Positions 33,087 through 42,442 of a stretch of DNA of 64,000 nucleotides are shown here, one piece after another. The first letter of the stretch is position 1. Every line of letters starts with the position of its first letter. The DNA is from Ga0077536 sp943370145 (GTDB lineage Bacteria; Pseudomonadota; Gammaproteobacteria; Ga0077536), in NCBI GenBank assembly GCA_943370145.1, contig CALRPY020000011.1, positions 30,827 through 94,826 on the forward strand, written 5' to 3'. Under the pieces are notes generated by a model. That model searched no databases and was not told the DNA's origin. It was given only the letters and a program-made list of their open reading frames with translations. Made by a program: the position numbers and the translations under genes.

Positions 33087-33728
33087 TCAACCGCACTTCG
33101 AATCCCCACAGTTCAGGCAGGTCAGGCAGTTGTCCATGCTGACCACGGCCTTCGCGTGGCAGACATTGCAGAAGCTTGCCGAGGCGGGGATCCCGTCCTC
33201 GGCTGATGTCCCGGCTTTCGCGTATGGAGCGGGGGCGCTGAGCGGCGGCAGCATGCCGATCTGCCGCAGGTGGGTTTCGATGACGTCGCCGATCTCCGCC
33301 ACCAGCGACGGCATGTACTTGCCGCCTTTCTTGAAATAGCCCCCTTTCGGGTCGAACACGCTGCGCAGCTCGTCGGCCAGGAAGGTCACGTCGCCGCCCT
33401 TGCGGAACACCGCCGAGATGATGCGCGTCAGCGCGACGATCCACTGGAAGTGTTCCATGCTCTTCGAGTTGATGAAGATCTCGAAGGGCCGTCGCAGTTC
33501 GTGCGACGTGCCGGGATTGAGCACGATATCGTTGATCGTCACGTACAGCGCGTGCGGCGACAGCGGCGTCTTGATCTTGTACGTGGACCCCATGAGCAGC
33601 TCCGGGCGCGCGACACGCTCGTGCATTTCCTCCATCACCGAGTGAGCACCGGCGGCAGCGACACCGGGCGAGCTGCCCTGCTCCACCAGTTCGACCTTCA
33701 CGATTTTCCTGTCGATGCGCGCAACCAT
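33087..33728 (-). CDS. nrdJb: NrdJb: C-terminal/zinc-finger subunit of class II ribonucleotide reductase
   Basis: 213 residues from the ATG at 33728 (a TTG at 33740 is possible). The TSCPD-type region (LYVTINDIVLNPGTSHELRRPFEIFINSKS ... ALTRIISAVFR) is followed by a C-terminal zinc-finger with CNVC ... CLTCLNCGDSKCG. In Pseudomonas aeruginosa NrdJ is likewise encoded as two proteins, and NrdJb is needed for activity by re-reducing the active-site disulfide. It lies immediately downstream of nrdJa (9 bp gap). Confidence 0.9.
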   Translation of the reverse strand: MVARIDRKIVKVELVEQGSSPGVAAAGAHSVMEEMHERVARPELLMGSTYKIKTPLSPHALYVTINDIVLNPGTSHELRRPFEIFINSKSMEHFQWIVALTRIISAVFRKGGDVTFLADELRSVFDPKGGYFKKGGKYMPSLVAEIGDVIETHLRQIGMLPPLSAPAPYAKAGTSAEDGIPASASFCNVCHAKAVVSMDNCLTCLNCGDSKCG

Positions 33729-33736
33729 GTCGTTTC

Positions 33737-35833
33737 TCAATATGCCCCGTAGTAGCCTTCCTTGAGCGCGTCGAACAGGTTCGCCGCGGTGTGCACCTGT
33801 CCCTCGTACTCGATTTCATCGCCGCCCGCGAACTCCAGCGTCGTGCCGTCGTCCAGCGTGAAGCGGTAACGGGTGCTCGCGAGTTCCGCCGGCCGCACCA
33901 GCACGCCCTGGAAGGCGCCGGGGTTGAAGCGAAAGGTCGTACAGCCCTTCAGGCCCAGTTTCCACGCTTCCAGGTAGATGTCCTTGAAGGCCTCGAACGC
34001 GATGTCGGTCGACACGTTGACGGTCTTCGAGATCGACGAATCGATCCAGGCCTGGGCCGCGGCCTGCATCGCGAGGTGCCGGGCCGGCGCGAGTTCGTCA
34101 GCGGCGACAAAATAGTCGGGCAGCGCAGCGGCGTCGGTGCCCGCGTCGACCAGCGTGCTATAGGCAAGGTACTCGAACGAGAGGACCTCCATCGGTTCCC
34201 GTGTATTGCGGCCCTCGCGGATCACGTTGCGGATGTAGCGGTGCGAAAAGCTCGGTTCGATGCCGTTGCTGGCGTTGTTCGCGAACGACAGGGCGATGGT
34301 CCCGGTCGGGGCGATGGACGAGTGATGCGTGAAGCGCGCGCCGATCTCCGCCAGGGCCTCGACCAGGGCCGGGTCCTCGCCGGCGATGCGCTGCATGTAG
34401 CGGCTGTACTTCGCGTGCAGCACCCTGCCCTTGATGCTGTCCCCCGCCCGCCAGCCGTCCGCCACCATCTCCGGGCGCTGCGCGAGCATTTCGCGGGTGA
34501 CGGTGAAGTCCTGGTCCAGGACCGGCGCCGGCCCCTTCTCGCGCGCGAGTTCCAGGGCGACCCGCCAACCGACGAGCGACAGTTCGCGCGCCAGCCGACC
34601 GGTCATCTCGACCGCCGCCGTGCTGCCGTAGGGGATCCGCAGCAGCGCGAGCATCGAGCCAAGACCCAGGAACCCCATGCCGTGCCGCCGCTTGAGACGC
34701 AGCTCCTCGCGCTGCGCCACCAGCGGCAGGTGGTTGATCTCGACCACGTTGTCGAGCATGCGCGTGAAGACGGCGACGACTTCGCGGTAACGCGCCCAGT
34801 CGAAGCTCGCGTCCTCGGCGAACGGCCGCTCGACGAAGCGCGTCAGGTCGATCGAGCCGAGCAGGCAGGCCCCATACGGCGGCAGGCCCTGCTCGCCGCA
34901 GGGGTTCGTCGCGCGGATGTTCTCGCAGAACCAGTTGTTGTTGAACTCGTTGTAGCGGTCGATGAGGATGATGCCCGGCTCGGCATAGTCGTAGGTCGAG
35001 CGCATCACGTGGTCCCACAGCTCGCGCGCGTCGACCCGGGCGTGGATGCGATGGGCCACCAGGCCGTCCCCGTTGACGAGGTACTCGTCGTCGGCCGGCC
35101 CCGCGCGCCACAGCACGTGGGTGGGATCGCGCGGGTCGATGCCCGCCACCTGCAGCTCGCGCGCGCTCGCCGGAAACGCCAGTGGCCAGTCACCGCCGCC
35201 CTCCACCGCGCGCATGAAATCGTCGGGGACGAGCAGCGACAGGTTGAACTGCCGCAGGCGCCCGTCCTCCCGCTTCGCATCGATGAAGGCCCGCACGTCG
35301 GGATGGCTGATATCGAAGGTCGCCATCTGCGCGCCACGCCGTCCACCCGCGGACGAGATCGTCATGCACATGCGGTCGAAGATGTCCATGAACGACAGTG
35401 GTCCCGACGTGCGCGAACCGGCACCCGCCACCCACGCGTCCCGGGGCCGCAGCGTCGAGAATTCATAGCCAATCCCTGCGCCCGACTTCAGCGTCAGCCC
35501 CGCCTCGTGCAGCTTGCCAAGGATGTCGTCCATCGAGTCGCGAATGGTGCCGGACACCGTGCAGTTGATCGTCGACACCGCGCCGCGCCAGTCGCCAGCG
35601 CCCGCATTCGCCAGGATGCGACCGGCCGGGATCGCCCCGTTCTGCAGGGCCCACAGGAAGCGCGGCAGCCAGGCCTGCTGAAGCTCGGCGGTGTGTTCCT
35701 GCGCGGCGAGGGTGCGCGCGACGCGCAGCAGGCTGTCCGCGGGGGCATTATCGATGACGGCGCCATCGGCGCCGCGAAGCTGGTACTTGCGGGACCAGAT
35801 GTCGAGGGAAGCCGGCTGCAGGGGAATGCTCAT
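33737..35833 (-). CDS. nrdJa: Adenosylcobalamin-dependent (class II) ribonucleotide reductase, large subunit
   Basis: 698 residues from the ATG at 35833 with GGGGGAACG upstream. The radical-site region NPCGEQGLPPYGACLLGSIDLTRFV holds the catalytic NxCxE, and TVSGTIRDSMDDIL, GIGYEFSTLRPRDAWV and GRRGAQMATFDISHPDV match the class II fold. SNGIEPSFSHRY and SIAPTGTIALSFANNASNG are the substrate-binding loops. It reduces ribonucleotides using vitamin B12, with or without oxygen. The active-site partner cysteines are on NrdJb. Gene order hemN-nrdJa-nrdJb on one strand suits low-oxygen growth. Confidence 0.96.
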   Translation of the reverse strand: MSIPLQPASLDIWSRKYQLRGADGAVIDNAPADSLLRVARTLAAQEHTAELQQAWLPRFLWALQNGAIPAGRILANAGAGDWRGAVSTINCTVSGTIRDSMDDILGKLHEAGLTLKSGAGIGYEFSTLRPRDAWVAGAGSRTSGPLSFMDIFDRMCMTISSAGGRRGAQMATFDISHPDVRAFIDAKREDGRLRQFNLSLLVPDDFMRAVEGGGDWPLAFPASARELQVAGIDPRDPTHVLWRAGPADDEYLVNGDGLVAHRIHARVDARELWDHVMRSTYDYAEPGIILIDRYNEFNNNWFCENIRATNPCGEQGLPPYGACLLGSIDLTRFVERPFAEDASFDWARYREVVAVFTRMLDNVVEINHLPLVAQREELRLKRRHGMGFLGLGSMLALLRIPYGSTAAVEMTGRLARELSLVGWRVALELAREKGPAPVLDQDFTVTREMLAQRPEMVADGWRAGDSIKGRVLHAKYSRYMQRIAGEDPALVEALAEIGARFTHHSSIAPTGTIALSFANNASNGIEPSFSHRYIRNVIREGRNTREPMEVLSFEYLAYSTLVDAGTDAAALPDYFVAADELAPARHLAMQAAAQAWIDSSISKTVNVSTDIAFEAFKDIYLEAWKLGLKGCTTFRFNPGAFQGVLVRPAELASTRYRFTLDDGTTLEFAGGDEIEYEGQVHTAANLFDALKEGYYGAY

Positions 35834-35955
35834 GGTGGCGTTCCCCCGGTCCGGCGTGCGGGCTTCGTTCATGCAATGGGAATTCCGGAAAGGCCGCCGG
35901 CGCCCGGCAGCGTGTAGTCAAGCGTAGCGCAATCGCGCCCTGCCGGTGCGCGGCC

Positions 35956-37335
35956 TCAGATGGCGCGGGAAAAGCGCTGACCCGTCCCAGCCTGGCGCAG
36001 GTAGCGGTCGAAGCACATGCAGATGTTTCGCAACAGCAACATGCCCGGGGGCAGCACGCGGATACGCGTGGGGTCCAGCGCCACCAGACCATCGTCGACC
36101 ATGCCTGCGAGAGCGGCCAACTCGGCGGCGAACGCACTGGCGAAGTCGATTGACCAGCGCGCCTCGAGCGCGGGGATGTCAATCTCGCCCTGGCAGGCGA
36201 GCCCCATGATAACCGCGCGCCGCAGCCGGTCGTCGTCGGACAGCGCGTAGCCGCGCACCACCGGGATGCCACCCTCGTCAATCCGGGCCTGGTAGTCGTC
36301 CAGCGTCTTGGCGTTCTGCGCGAAGCAGTCGTCGAAGGAACTGATCGCGCTCATGCCGAAGCCAATGAGATCGCAGCCGGCGCGGGTCGAGTAGCCCTGG
36401 AAGTTCCGCTGCAGGGTGCCGGCGCGGCGGGCGCGCGCGAGTTCATCGTCTGGCAGCGCGAAGTGGTCCATGCCGATCGCGTCGTAACCGGCATCGCCCA
36501 GCATGCCGATGGCGGCCCCCAGCAGCGCGAGCTTCTGGTCGGCGCCCGGCAGCTGGCTTGCGTCGATCTGGCGCTGGGTCTTGAACATGTGCGGCAGGTG
36601 CGCATAGTTGAACAGGGACAACCGGTCCGGCCGCAGCGCGATCGTCTTCGCCACCGTGCGGCCGAAGCTCGCGAGGGTCTGCTGCGGCAGGCCATAGATG
36701 AGATCGAAACTCAGGGACTCGAAGCCCGCCTCACGCGCGGCGGCCACCACGGCGACGGTCGCCGACTCGCTCTGCACGCGATTGACCGCGAGCTGCACGC
36801 GCGGATCGAAATCCTGGATCCCGAGGCTCAGTCGGTTGAAACCCAGCACGCGCAGTGACCTGACCGTCGCCGGCGCCACCGTGCGCGGGTCGACTTCAAT
36901 GGAGATCTCGCAGTCCGGCGCGACGCGAAAGGCGCTGCGCAAAGCGTCCAGAAGCCGCGCGAGCTGTTCGACGTCGAGAAAAGTGGGGGTGCCACCGCCG
37001 AGGTGCAGCTGGTGCACCTCGCGCTGCCCGCCGTGGAGGTCGGCACGGCGCGGGATCTCCTTCAGCAGACGTTCGAGATATTCGGCACCGCGTGCGCGAT
37101 TCTTCGTGACGACCTTCGTGCAGGCACAGTAGAAGCAGACCTTGGCGCAGAATGGTATGTGCACATAGAGCGACAGCGGGCCGCCGCTGCTGCGCCCCGC
37201 TATCACGGATGGCTGGGCGGCAAGCTCTTTCGCGCCGAAGGCGGGCGTGAACTGCACCGCTGTCGGATAGGACGTGTAGCGCGGGCCTGCAACGTCGTAT
37301 TTGCGGATCAATTCGGGCGAAAAACTCATGCTCAT
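35956..37335 (-). CDS. hemN: Oxygen-independent coproporphyrinogen III dehydrogenase (radical SAM)
   Basis: 459 residues from the ATG at 37335; a second ATG at 37329 is two codons in. The radical SAM cluster motif is CAKVCFYCAC (C63, C67, C70, with C72), as in E. coli HemN, followed by LHLGGGTPTF and EVDPRTV for SAM binding. It oxidatively decarboxylates coproporphyrinogen III to protoporphyrinogen IX for haem synthesis without O2. An FNR/ANR-type box lies about 60 bp upstream, indicating induction at low oxygen. Full length for the family. Confidence 0.97.
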   Translation of the reverse strand: MSMSFSPELIRKYDVAGPRYTSYPTAVQFTPAFGAKELAAQPSVIAGRSSGGPLSLYVHIPFCAKVCFYCACTKVVTKNRARGAEYLERLLKEIPRRADLHGGQREVHQLHLGGGTPTFLDVEQLARLLDALRSAFRVAPDCEISIEVDPRTVAPATVRSLRVLGFNRLSLGIQDFDPRVQLAVNRVQSESATVAVVAAAREAGFESLSFDLIYGLPQQTLASFGRTVAKTIALRPDRLSLFNYAHLPHMFKTQRQIDASQLPGADQKLALLGAAIGMLGDAGYDAIGMDHFALPDDELARARRAGTLQRNFQGYSTRAGCDLIGFGMSAISSFDDCFAQNAKTLDDYQARIDEGGIPVVRGYALSDDDRLRRAVIMGLACQGEIDIPALEARWSIDFASAFAAELAALAGMVDDGLVALDPTRIRVLPPGMLLLRNICMCFDRYLRQAGTGQRFSRAI

Positions 37336-37395
37336 GGGACGTCGACCTCGGCCGCGAAACTGTGGCAAGGGTCACCCCTCGGCGCCCACGCGACC

Positions 37396-37409
37396 TTGAC
37401 GTGGATCAA
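37396..37409 (-). promoter_or_regulatory. FNR/ANR-type box upstream of hemN
   Basis: TTGAC-GTGG-ATCAA matches the FNR consensus TTGAT-N4-ATCAA at nine of ten defined positions. It is 61 bp upstream of the hemN start, about where an activator sits relative to a promoter with a short leader. HemN control by ANR/FNR is established in pseudomonads. Confidence 0.75.
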
Positions 37410-37487
37410 CCCCGTCCGGAGTGCCGGGCGCTCACCTCCCCGGCGGCCTTGGCCCGTACGGTCAGGGACCGTCGGCCCGGGCTGACT

Positions 37488-40400
37488 TCACCCCGGGGCA
37501 AGCCCGTTCGTGGCACCGGTCACTGGCAGGCTGCGCACATGGACGTCGCGCTGGGGGAACGGGATCTCGATGCCGTGTTCCTTGAATGCGCGGAAAATCC
37601 TGGAGTTCAGTTCGTGACGGATATCCAGGCGATCGCCCAGTTCACGCGCGTGCACCATCAACTGGAAATTGAGCGCGCTTTCGCCGAAACCGTTGAACAG
37701 CACGGCCGGGGCGGGCTCCTTCAGCACCTTGGGGTGGGACTGGGCAATCTGCATCAGCAGCGCGCTGACCTGGTCGATGTCGGAGTCGTAGCCGACGCCG
37801 ATGTCGATCACCACGCGCGTCACCTGGTCGGTCAGCGTCCAGTTGACGAAACGCTCGGTGATGAAGTTCTTGTTCGGGACGATCAGCTCCTTGTTGTCCG
37901 CATCCATGATGGTCGTCGCGCGGATCTGGATCTTGCTGACGCGTCCCGAGAGGTCCCCGATCGTCACCACGTCGCCGACCCGGATCGGGCGCTCGAACAG
38001 CAGGATCAGGCCTGAAATGAAATTCGCGAAGATCTCCTGCAGACCGAAACCGAGACCGACACCGAGCGCGGCGATGAGCCACTGCACCTGGGACCAGCGC
38101 AAGCCCAGCGTGCCCAGGGCGAGCGTGACACCCAGCGCGACGATGAAGTACTGCACGAGCGTCGTGATGGCGTAGCGGCTGCCGCGATGGATGCCGAGCC
38201 GCTGCAGCAGCGCAATCTCCAGGACACCCGGAATGTTGCGCGCGGCCAGCATCGTGATCGCAATCATCACCACCGCGACACCCGCGTTCGCGATCGTGAT
38301 CGGGGCGAGCTGGGCGGCGCCCTGCGCATCCTTGACCTCGATCTGCCACAGCGTGACCTTGTCGAACACCGTCAGCGCCGGGAGTACGTCGTGCCAGACC
38401 CAGTACAGCGCGAACGCAGCCGTCCAGCCGGCGACGTTGCGGATGATGAGGCGTGCCTGCTGGTTCATCAGCGCCAGATCCGGTGCGGGTTCGTGTTCTT
38501 CCACCGCCTCCTCGGCGCCTTCGCCCACGACGGCCGGCGCCGCGACCGTCGCCGCGATCCGCTGCTGGGCGACGCGCAGCCAGCGCAGCGCCAGGTGATG
38601 CATGATCACGACGCCCAGCGCGAGCATCACGGTATCCAGGTAGTACTCGCTGAGTTGCAGCGCCGTGTAGTGATAGCCGAGTCCCGACAGCACCATCAGG
38701 ACCAAGGGCGCCCCGTTCGCGATCAGGGCCCAGGCCGGGCGGCCGCGCGTGACCCAGCTCGAGGGGTAGTGCAGGGCCATCTGGTGGTGCAGAACGCCGG
38801 CGCGCTTGGTCAGCCAGGCGGTGAACCATACGGCGACGCCCATCGCCAGCAGAAACAGCAGTCGCCGCAGGCTGTACTGGAAAGCGGGATTGGACCCCCA
38901 CTCGAATGCGGTGGCCACGGCATAGGCCGGGACGAAGACCTGGCCGAGGCTGAGCCAGCGGCGGCGCACCCGCTCCACCGCGTCCTGCGGCCACAGGAAA
39001 TGCTTCAAGGCCACGCCGTTGCGGCCGAGGAACACGCGCACCCACAGCAGCGCGAACAGCAGTTGCGCCGCCTTCGAACTGAGCTGGCCCAGCGCGATCG
39101 AGAACTCCGCGCCCGCATAGCCCGCGGTCAGCAGGTCGGAAACCAGCCACAGCGCGAGCGGCAGCGGCAACGCGATCAGCGTCGTGACCAGCAGCGCGGT
39201 GAGCGTGTTGCGCAAGCGATCCCCGGTCGGCGCGCCCACGGGCTCGCCGAGCTGCGCAAGGTAGCTGCGCAGTCGGGTCCGGGCCCGCACCAGCGCCGCG
39301 ATGGCCGCCACGATGAGGAGCAGGCGCGGCCATGCGCGCCGGGCGCCATTCCTCACGTCCGAGATGGTCTGTGACCAGTTGGACGGACTCAGGAACCACT
39401 GCGTGGCGGTCACCACATCGCCAATCGATGCGAGCGAGAGCGGCGGCGCGTTCGGCATCCACAGCAGCCGCTCGTCGAGGAAGGCGGCGTAATTCGCAAC
39501 CGTCGTCGTGAGCTGCTGCAGCTCGAAGTCGGCCGCGTCCAGCATGCGCAGGTAGCTCGACAGGTTCTCGTCCAGCGTGTTCAGCAGTTTCTTCTGGTCG
39601 ACGAACAAGGCCCTGGCCTGCGTCATCTCCCCGGTCGACAGCGGCGCGGCCGGCGGATCGAGCCTGGCCACGAGGGTCTGCAGGTCCTCGCCCGTGTCGG
39701 CCGTCGCGCGCAGCTTTTCGTCGATCTCGATGCGGGCGAGCCCGACCCGCGAGACCTTGGTTTCGTTGAGCTTGTTCAGTCGTCGCAGGGTACGCAGCTC
39801 CGGCAGCTGCCGGCGCTGGTCGACCAGGATCCGGCCCAGGCTCGAGGAGGCCCCGGCGATCTGTGCACGCTGGCGGGCGCGGTCGAAATCCGCGTTCAGT
39901 CGCTGTCGCCGTTCGCTGTATTGCGCGCGTTCGCGCACCGCGGTCGCCTGCTCGTCGAGCACTTCGGACAGGCCACGACTGAGCCTTGCGTTGTCCTTGG
40001 CGAGCTGGCGGATCAGCGGGTGGGCATGCGCGGCATCGCGCTGCGCCTGGGTCGCATCGTCGAGAATCCGCTGCAGCTCCGCCTGCCGCTTGTCGAGCAG
40101 GAGCTGCTCGAGCGCACCCACCCGCGCAGTGGCGCGGGCCAGGTTCGCCTCGGCGAGGCGGCGGCGCGCCGCGTTGATTTCGAGACGGATGCCGTGACTC
40201 AGCTGCTCCTGGTTCAGCATGTCGAGCTCGGCCCGGCGCGCGGCGATCTCGGCTTCGGTCAGGACATCCTTGGCCCGCGACAGTTCGCTGACCGCGTCCA
40301 CATCGGGACTCGACAATCCCAGCTCCAGCTCGCCGATGCGCGCCGAAATGCGGTTCTTGTCCTGGACGATTTCCGCCGGGCGGCCCTGCAACGCGCGATC

Positions 40401-40808
40401 GCGCAGCTCATAGCCACTCAATTTGCTTTCGATGGCGGTCCGCTCCGTCACGGCCGCCTCCAGGACCTGCTGCAACTCGGCCAGCGACAGCTGCATTTCC
40501 TGCCCGGTCACGGCCGGCGCTTCGGCAGCGGCATTCGTGCGACGCAGCTCGCTTTCGAGCTGCTTGAGGGTCGAGGGGCCGCTCGCCAGGGTCTTCGCGT
40601 ACTTCGCGGTTTCGGCGACGTTGTCGTCGTGGGCCTGGACCAGGTTGCGGACCTGCTGCAGCAGTTGCAGCAACTGGTCGCGCGCAGGGTCCGTCGCCGG
40701 GCGACGTTCGACCTCGGCAAGCCTGGCGTCGATTTCCTCCAGCGTCGGTGCGGCGGCGGCCGGCAGGACCATCACGAAGAGCAACAGGACGAACAGCAGG
40801 CGGCACAT
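37488..40808 (-). CDS. MscK/KefA-type large mechanosensitive channel
   Basis: 1106 residues from the ATG at 40808, which starts a clear signal peptide (CRLLFVLLLFVMVLPAAAAP); the in-frame extension lacks one. A long periplasmic coiled domain follows (about 25-470). About eleven membrane segments lie between 490 and 930. The MscS core near the C-terminus contains LGLRWSQVQWLIAALGVGLGFGLQEIFANFISGLILLFERPIRVGD. Length and layout are those of E. coli MscK (1120 residues). It opens on membrane tension to release solutes during hypo-osmotic shock. Monocistronic. Confidence 0.9.
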   Translation of the reverse strand: MCRLLFVLLLFVMVLPAAAAPTLEEIDARLAEVERRPATDPARDQLLQLLQQVRNLVQAHDDNVAETAKYAKTLASGPSTLKQLESELRRTNAAAEAPAVTGQEMQLSLAELQQVLEAAVTERTAIESKLSGYELRDRALQGRPAEIVQDKNRISARIGELELGLSSPDVDAVSELSRAKDVLTEAEIAARRAELDMLNQEQLSHGIRLEINAARRRLAEANLARATARVGALEQLLLDKRQAELQRILDDATQAQRDAAHAHPLIRQLAKDNARLSRGLSEVLDEQATAVRERAQYSERRQRLNADFDRARQRAQIAGASSSLGRILVDQRRQLPELRTLRRLNKLNETKVSRVGLARIEIDEKLRATADTGEDLQTLVARLDPPAAPLSTGEMTQARALFVDQKKLLNTLDENLSSYLRMLDAADFELQQLTTTVANYAAFLDERLLWMPNAPPLSLASIGDVVTATQWFLSPSNWSQTISDVRNGARRAWPRLLLIVAAIAALVRARTRLRSYLAQLGEPVGAPTGDRLRNTLTALLVTTLIALPLPLALWLVSDLLTAGYAGAEFSIALGQLSSKAAQLLFALLWVRVFLGRNGVALKHFLWPQDAVERVRRRWLSLGQVFVPAYAVATAFEWGSNPAFQYSLRRLLFLLAMGVAVWFTAWLTKRAGVLHHQMALHYPSSWVTRGRPAWALIANGAPLVLMVLSGLGYHYTALQLSEYYLDTVMLALGVVIMHHLALRWLRVAQQRIAATVAAPAVVGEGAEEAVEEHEPAPDLALMNQQARLIIRNVAGWTAAFALYWVWHDVLPALTVFDKVTLWQIEVKDAQGAAQLAPITIANAGVAVVMIAITMLAARNIPGVLEIALLQRLGIHRGSRYAITTLVQYFIVALGVTLALGTLGLRWSQVQWLIAALGVGLGFGLQEIFANFISGLILLFERPIRVGDVVTIGDLSGRVSKIQIRATTIMDADNKELIVPNKNFITERFVNWTLTDQVTRVVIDIGVGYDSDIDQVSALLMQIAQSHPKVLKEPAPAVLFNGFGESALNFQLMVHARELGDRLDIRHELNSRIFRAFKEHGIEIPFPQRDVHVRSLPVTGATNGLAPG

Positions 40809-40963
40809 TCCCGACTTGCCCTCCGGGGGCGGAATTTGGTGGGGCGAGTCTAGCAGAGCGTCCCCGCAGCGGCTGCGCCACTGTCCGTCGCCACGCCGGC
40901 TTCGCTGTTGCAGCTGGCGTTCGATGGCCGATAATCCAGACCTGTTGAATTCGAACACAGCGC

Positions 40964-41470
40964 ATGCGTTCAGTCCTCTGTACCGCTCTGCTGCTCTCCC
41001 TGTTGCCGGCTGGCCATGCCGCGGAGCTGACGGGATTCGAGGCGCCGGCATTCCTGTCGGGCCCGACGGTGTCACGCTCCGCCTTCGGCGTCACCTACGC
41101 CTACACCGGGCAGGCACCGCACGCGGCCAGCGAACTGCAGTTGACCGTGGTCGCCGTGCCGACGCAGATCGAAGGCGCAGCAGCCGAACTGCCGGCACAG
41201 TGCCTTGGCGCTTTCCTCGCGGAACTGCGCAGCCGCGACGCGGCGCTGCGCGTCGACAACACGACGCGGCAGATCGAGACGGGCCAGTTCGCAATGCTGG
41301 AACGACGCTGGCTGTCGCGCCGGGGCTCGCGGCCGATCACGGGTGTGACCGCGTGCGGGCTGCTCGGTGGTTATTTCGTGTCGGCCAATTACGCCGATGA
41401 CCTGCAAGGCGCGGTGCAGAGCTTTCCCGCCCTGCGCGCGGCGCTCCAGCGCGTGAGCGTGCGCTTCTGA
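40964..41470 (+). CDS. Small secreted protein, unknown
   Basis: 168 residues with an N-terminal signal peptide (MRSVLCTALLLSLLPAGHAAE). The mature part has CLGAFLAELRSRD and a second Cys in VTACGLLGGYFVSANY, which could form a disulfide. No family recognised. It diverges from the mscK-like gene with a 155-bp shared promoter region. Confidence 0.75.
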   Translation: MRSVLCTALLLSLLPAGHAAELTGFEAPAFLSGPTVSRSAFGVTYAYTGQAPHAASELQLTVVAVPTQIEGAAAELPAQCLGAFLAELRSRDAALRVDNTTRQIETGQFAMLERRWLSRRGSRPITGVTACGLLGGYFVSANYADDLQGAVQSFPALRAALQRVSVRF

Positions 41471-41668
41471 GCCGACGTGCGGCGCGCGGGCGCGTCAGTG
41501 CAAGGCTTCGTCGCCATTGCGCTTTGCTGGCGGCGGGTTTCGCCGCCGTGATGCCGCGCTCCCACCCGGTTGGACCGTCGACGGTTTGCGCGCGGCCCTC
41601 AACCCAGGCCTGCACCAGCGTCAACCGGCTGACACGCGACGAAAGCTGAAAGCGACCGGTGAAAGGGT

Positions 41669-42442
41669 TCAGGCCTCCGCCGGTAGTGCGCGCGGCAGCG
41701 CATGGCGCTGGCCCGGGCGGGCGATGGCGAGTCCTGCGGCTTCGATCTGGCGACCGGCCTCTGCCGACTCGTAGTGATAGGCGACCACCCGCCGCAGCAA
41801 CTCGGGCGGGTACTCGCGCTGCAGATCGTCGAGGCCCGCATGCGCCGGGGAGCCGTGCAGGCCGCAGTCGTGGAACAGCGGTTCGCCGGCCGTCGCGAAG
41901 TGGGTCAACACCTCCGGAATCGGCCGGGTATCCCCGCTGTAGAGAAAAGCCCCGCGCAGCGCGAGCCCGAAGGCCGCCCGATAGCCGCTGTGGCGCACCG
42001 GGAAAGCGCTGAACAGCAGGTCACCGAGCCAGAAGCTGTCGCCGACCGGGACCAGCCTGAACGCATCCCAGAAGTTCGCGCCGCCCTCGCTCAGCACGAA
42101 CGGTGAATTCGCGAGCTTGTAGTGCATCGCTGGCAGCAGTTCGCAGGGCACGAACAGTTGGACGCGGCCGCGCTGCTCGAAATAGGTGCGGTAGAACAGC
42201 TGCTCGACACCGCCGATGTGGTCCATGTGCAGATGGGTGATGAATACCGCGGTCGGCAACTGGCCGGCGTAGTGCTGCGCGTAGTCGTCGAGCGTGCGTG
42301 GTCCGCAATCGATCAGCAGCAGGGGTTCGGACCCCCGCTCCAGCACGGCCGACGCGCTGCCCAGCGCGGACGCCCGGGCATTGCCGACACCGAGGAAACG
42401 TAAACCCAGTTCTGAATCAGCGGGAGCGATATTCGGAGCCAT
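41669..42442 (-). CDS. MBL-fold metallo-hydrolase
   Basis: 257 residues from the ATG at 42442. The metal-binding motif is THLHMDHIGG, with further ligands in FPVRHSGY and LYSGDTRPIPE, and a late HDCG and AYHYES. The layout is that of RNase Z/phosphodiesterase-like beta-lactamase-fold hydrolases, with a typical beta-lactamase metal centre. The start overlaps the end of the upstream flippase-like gene by 26 bp. Substrate cannot be read from sequence. Confidence 0.85.
   Translation of the reverse strand: MAPNIAPADSELGLRFLGVGNARASALGSASAVLERGSEPLLLIDCGPRTLDDYAQHYAGQLPTAVFITHLHMDHIGGVEQLFYRTYFEQRGRVQLFVPCELLPAMHYKLANSPFVLSEGGANFWDAFRLVPVGDSFWLGDLLFSAFPVRHSGYRAAFGLALRGAFLYSGDTRPIPEVLTHFATAGEPLFHDCGLHGSPAHAGLDDLQREYPPELLRRVVAYHYESAEAGRQIEAAGLAIARPGQRHALPRALPAEA

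Noticed and set aside
35834..35955. Cobalamin riboswitch before the B12-dependent reductase genes
   Set aside because: Only about 120 bp separate hemN and nrdJa and no B12-box-like sequence is visible.
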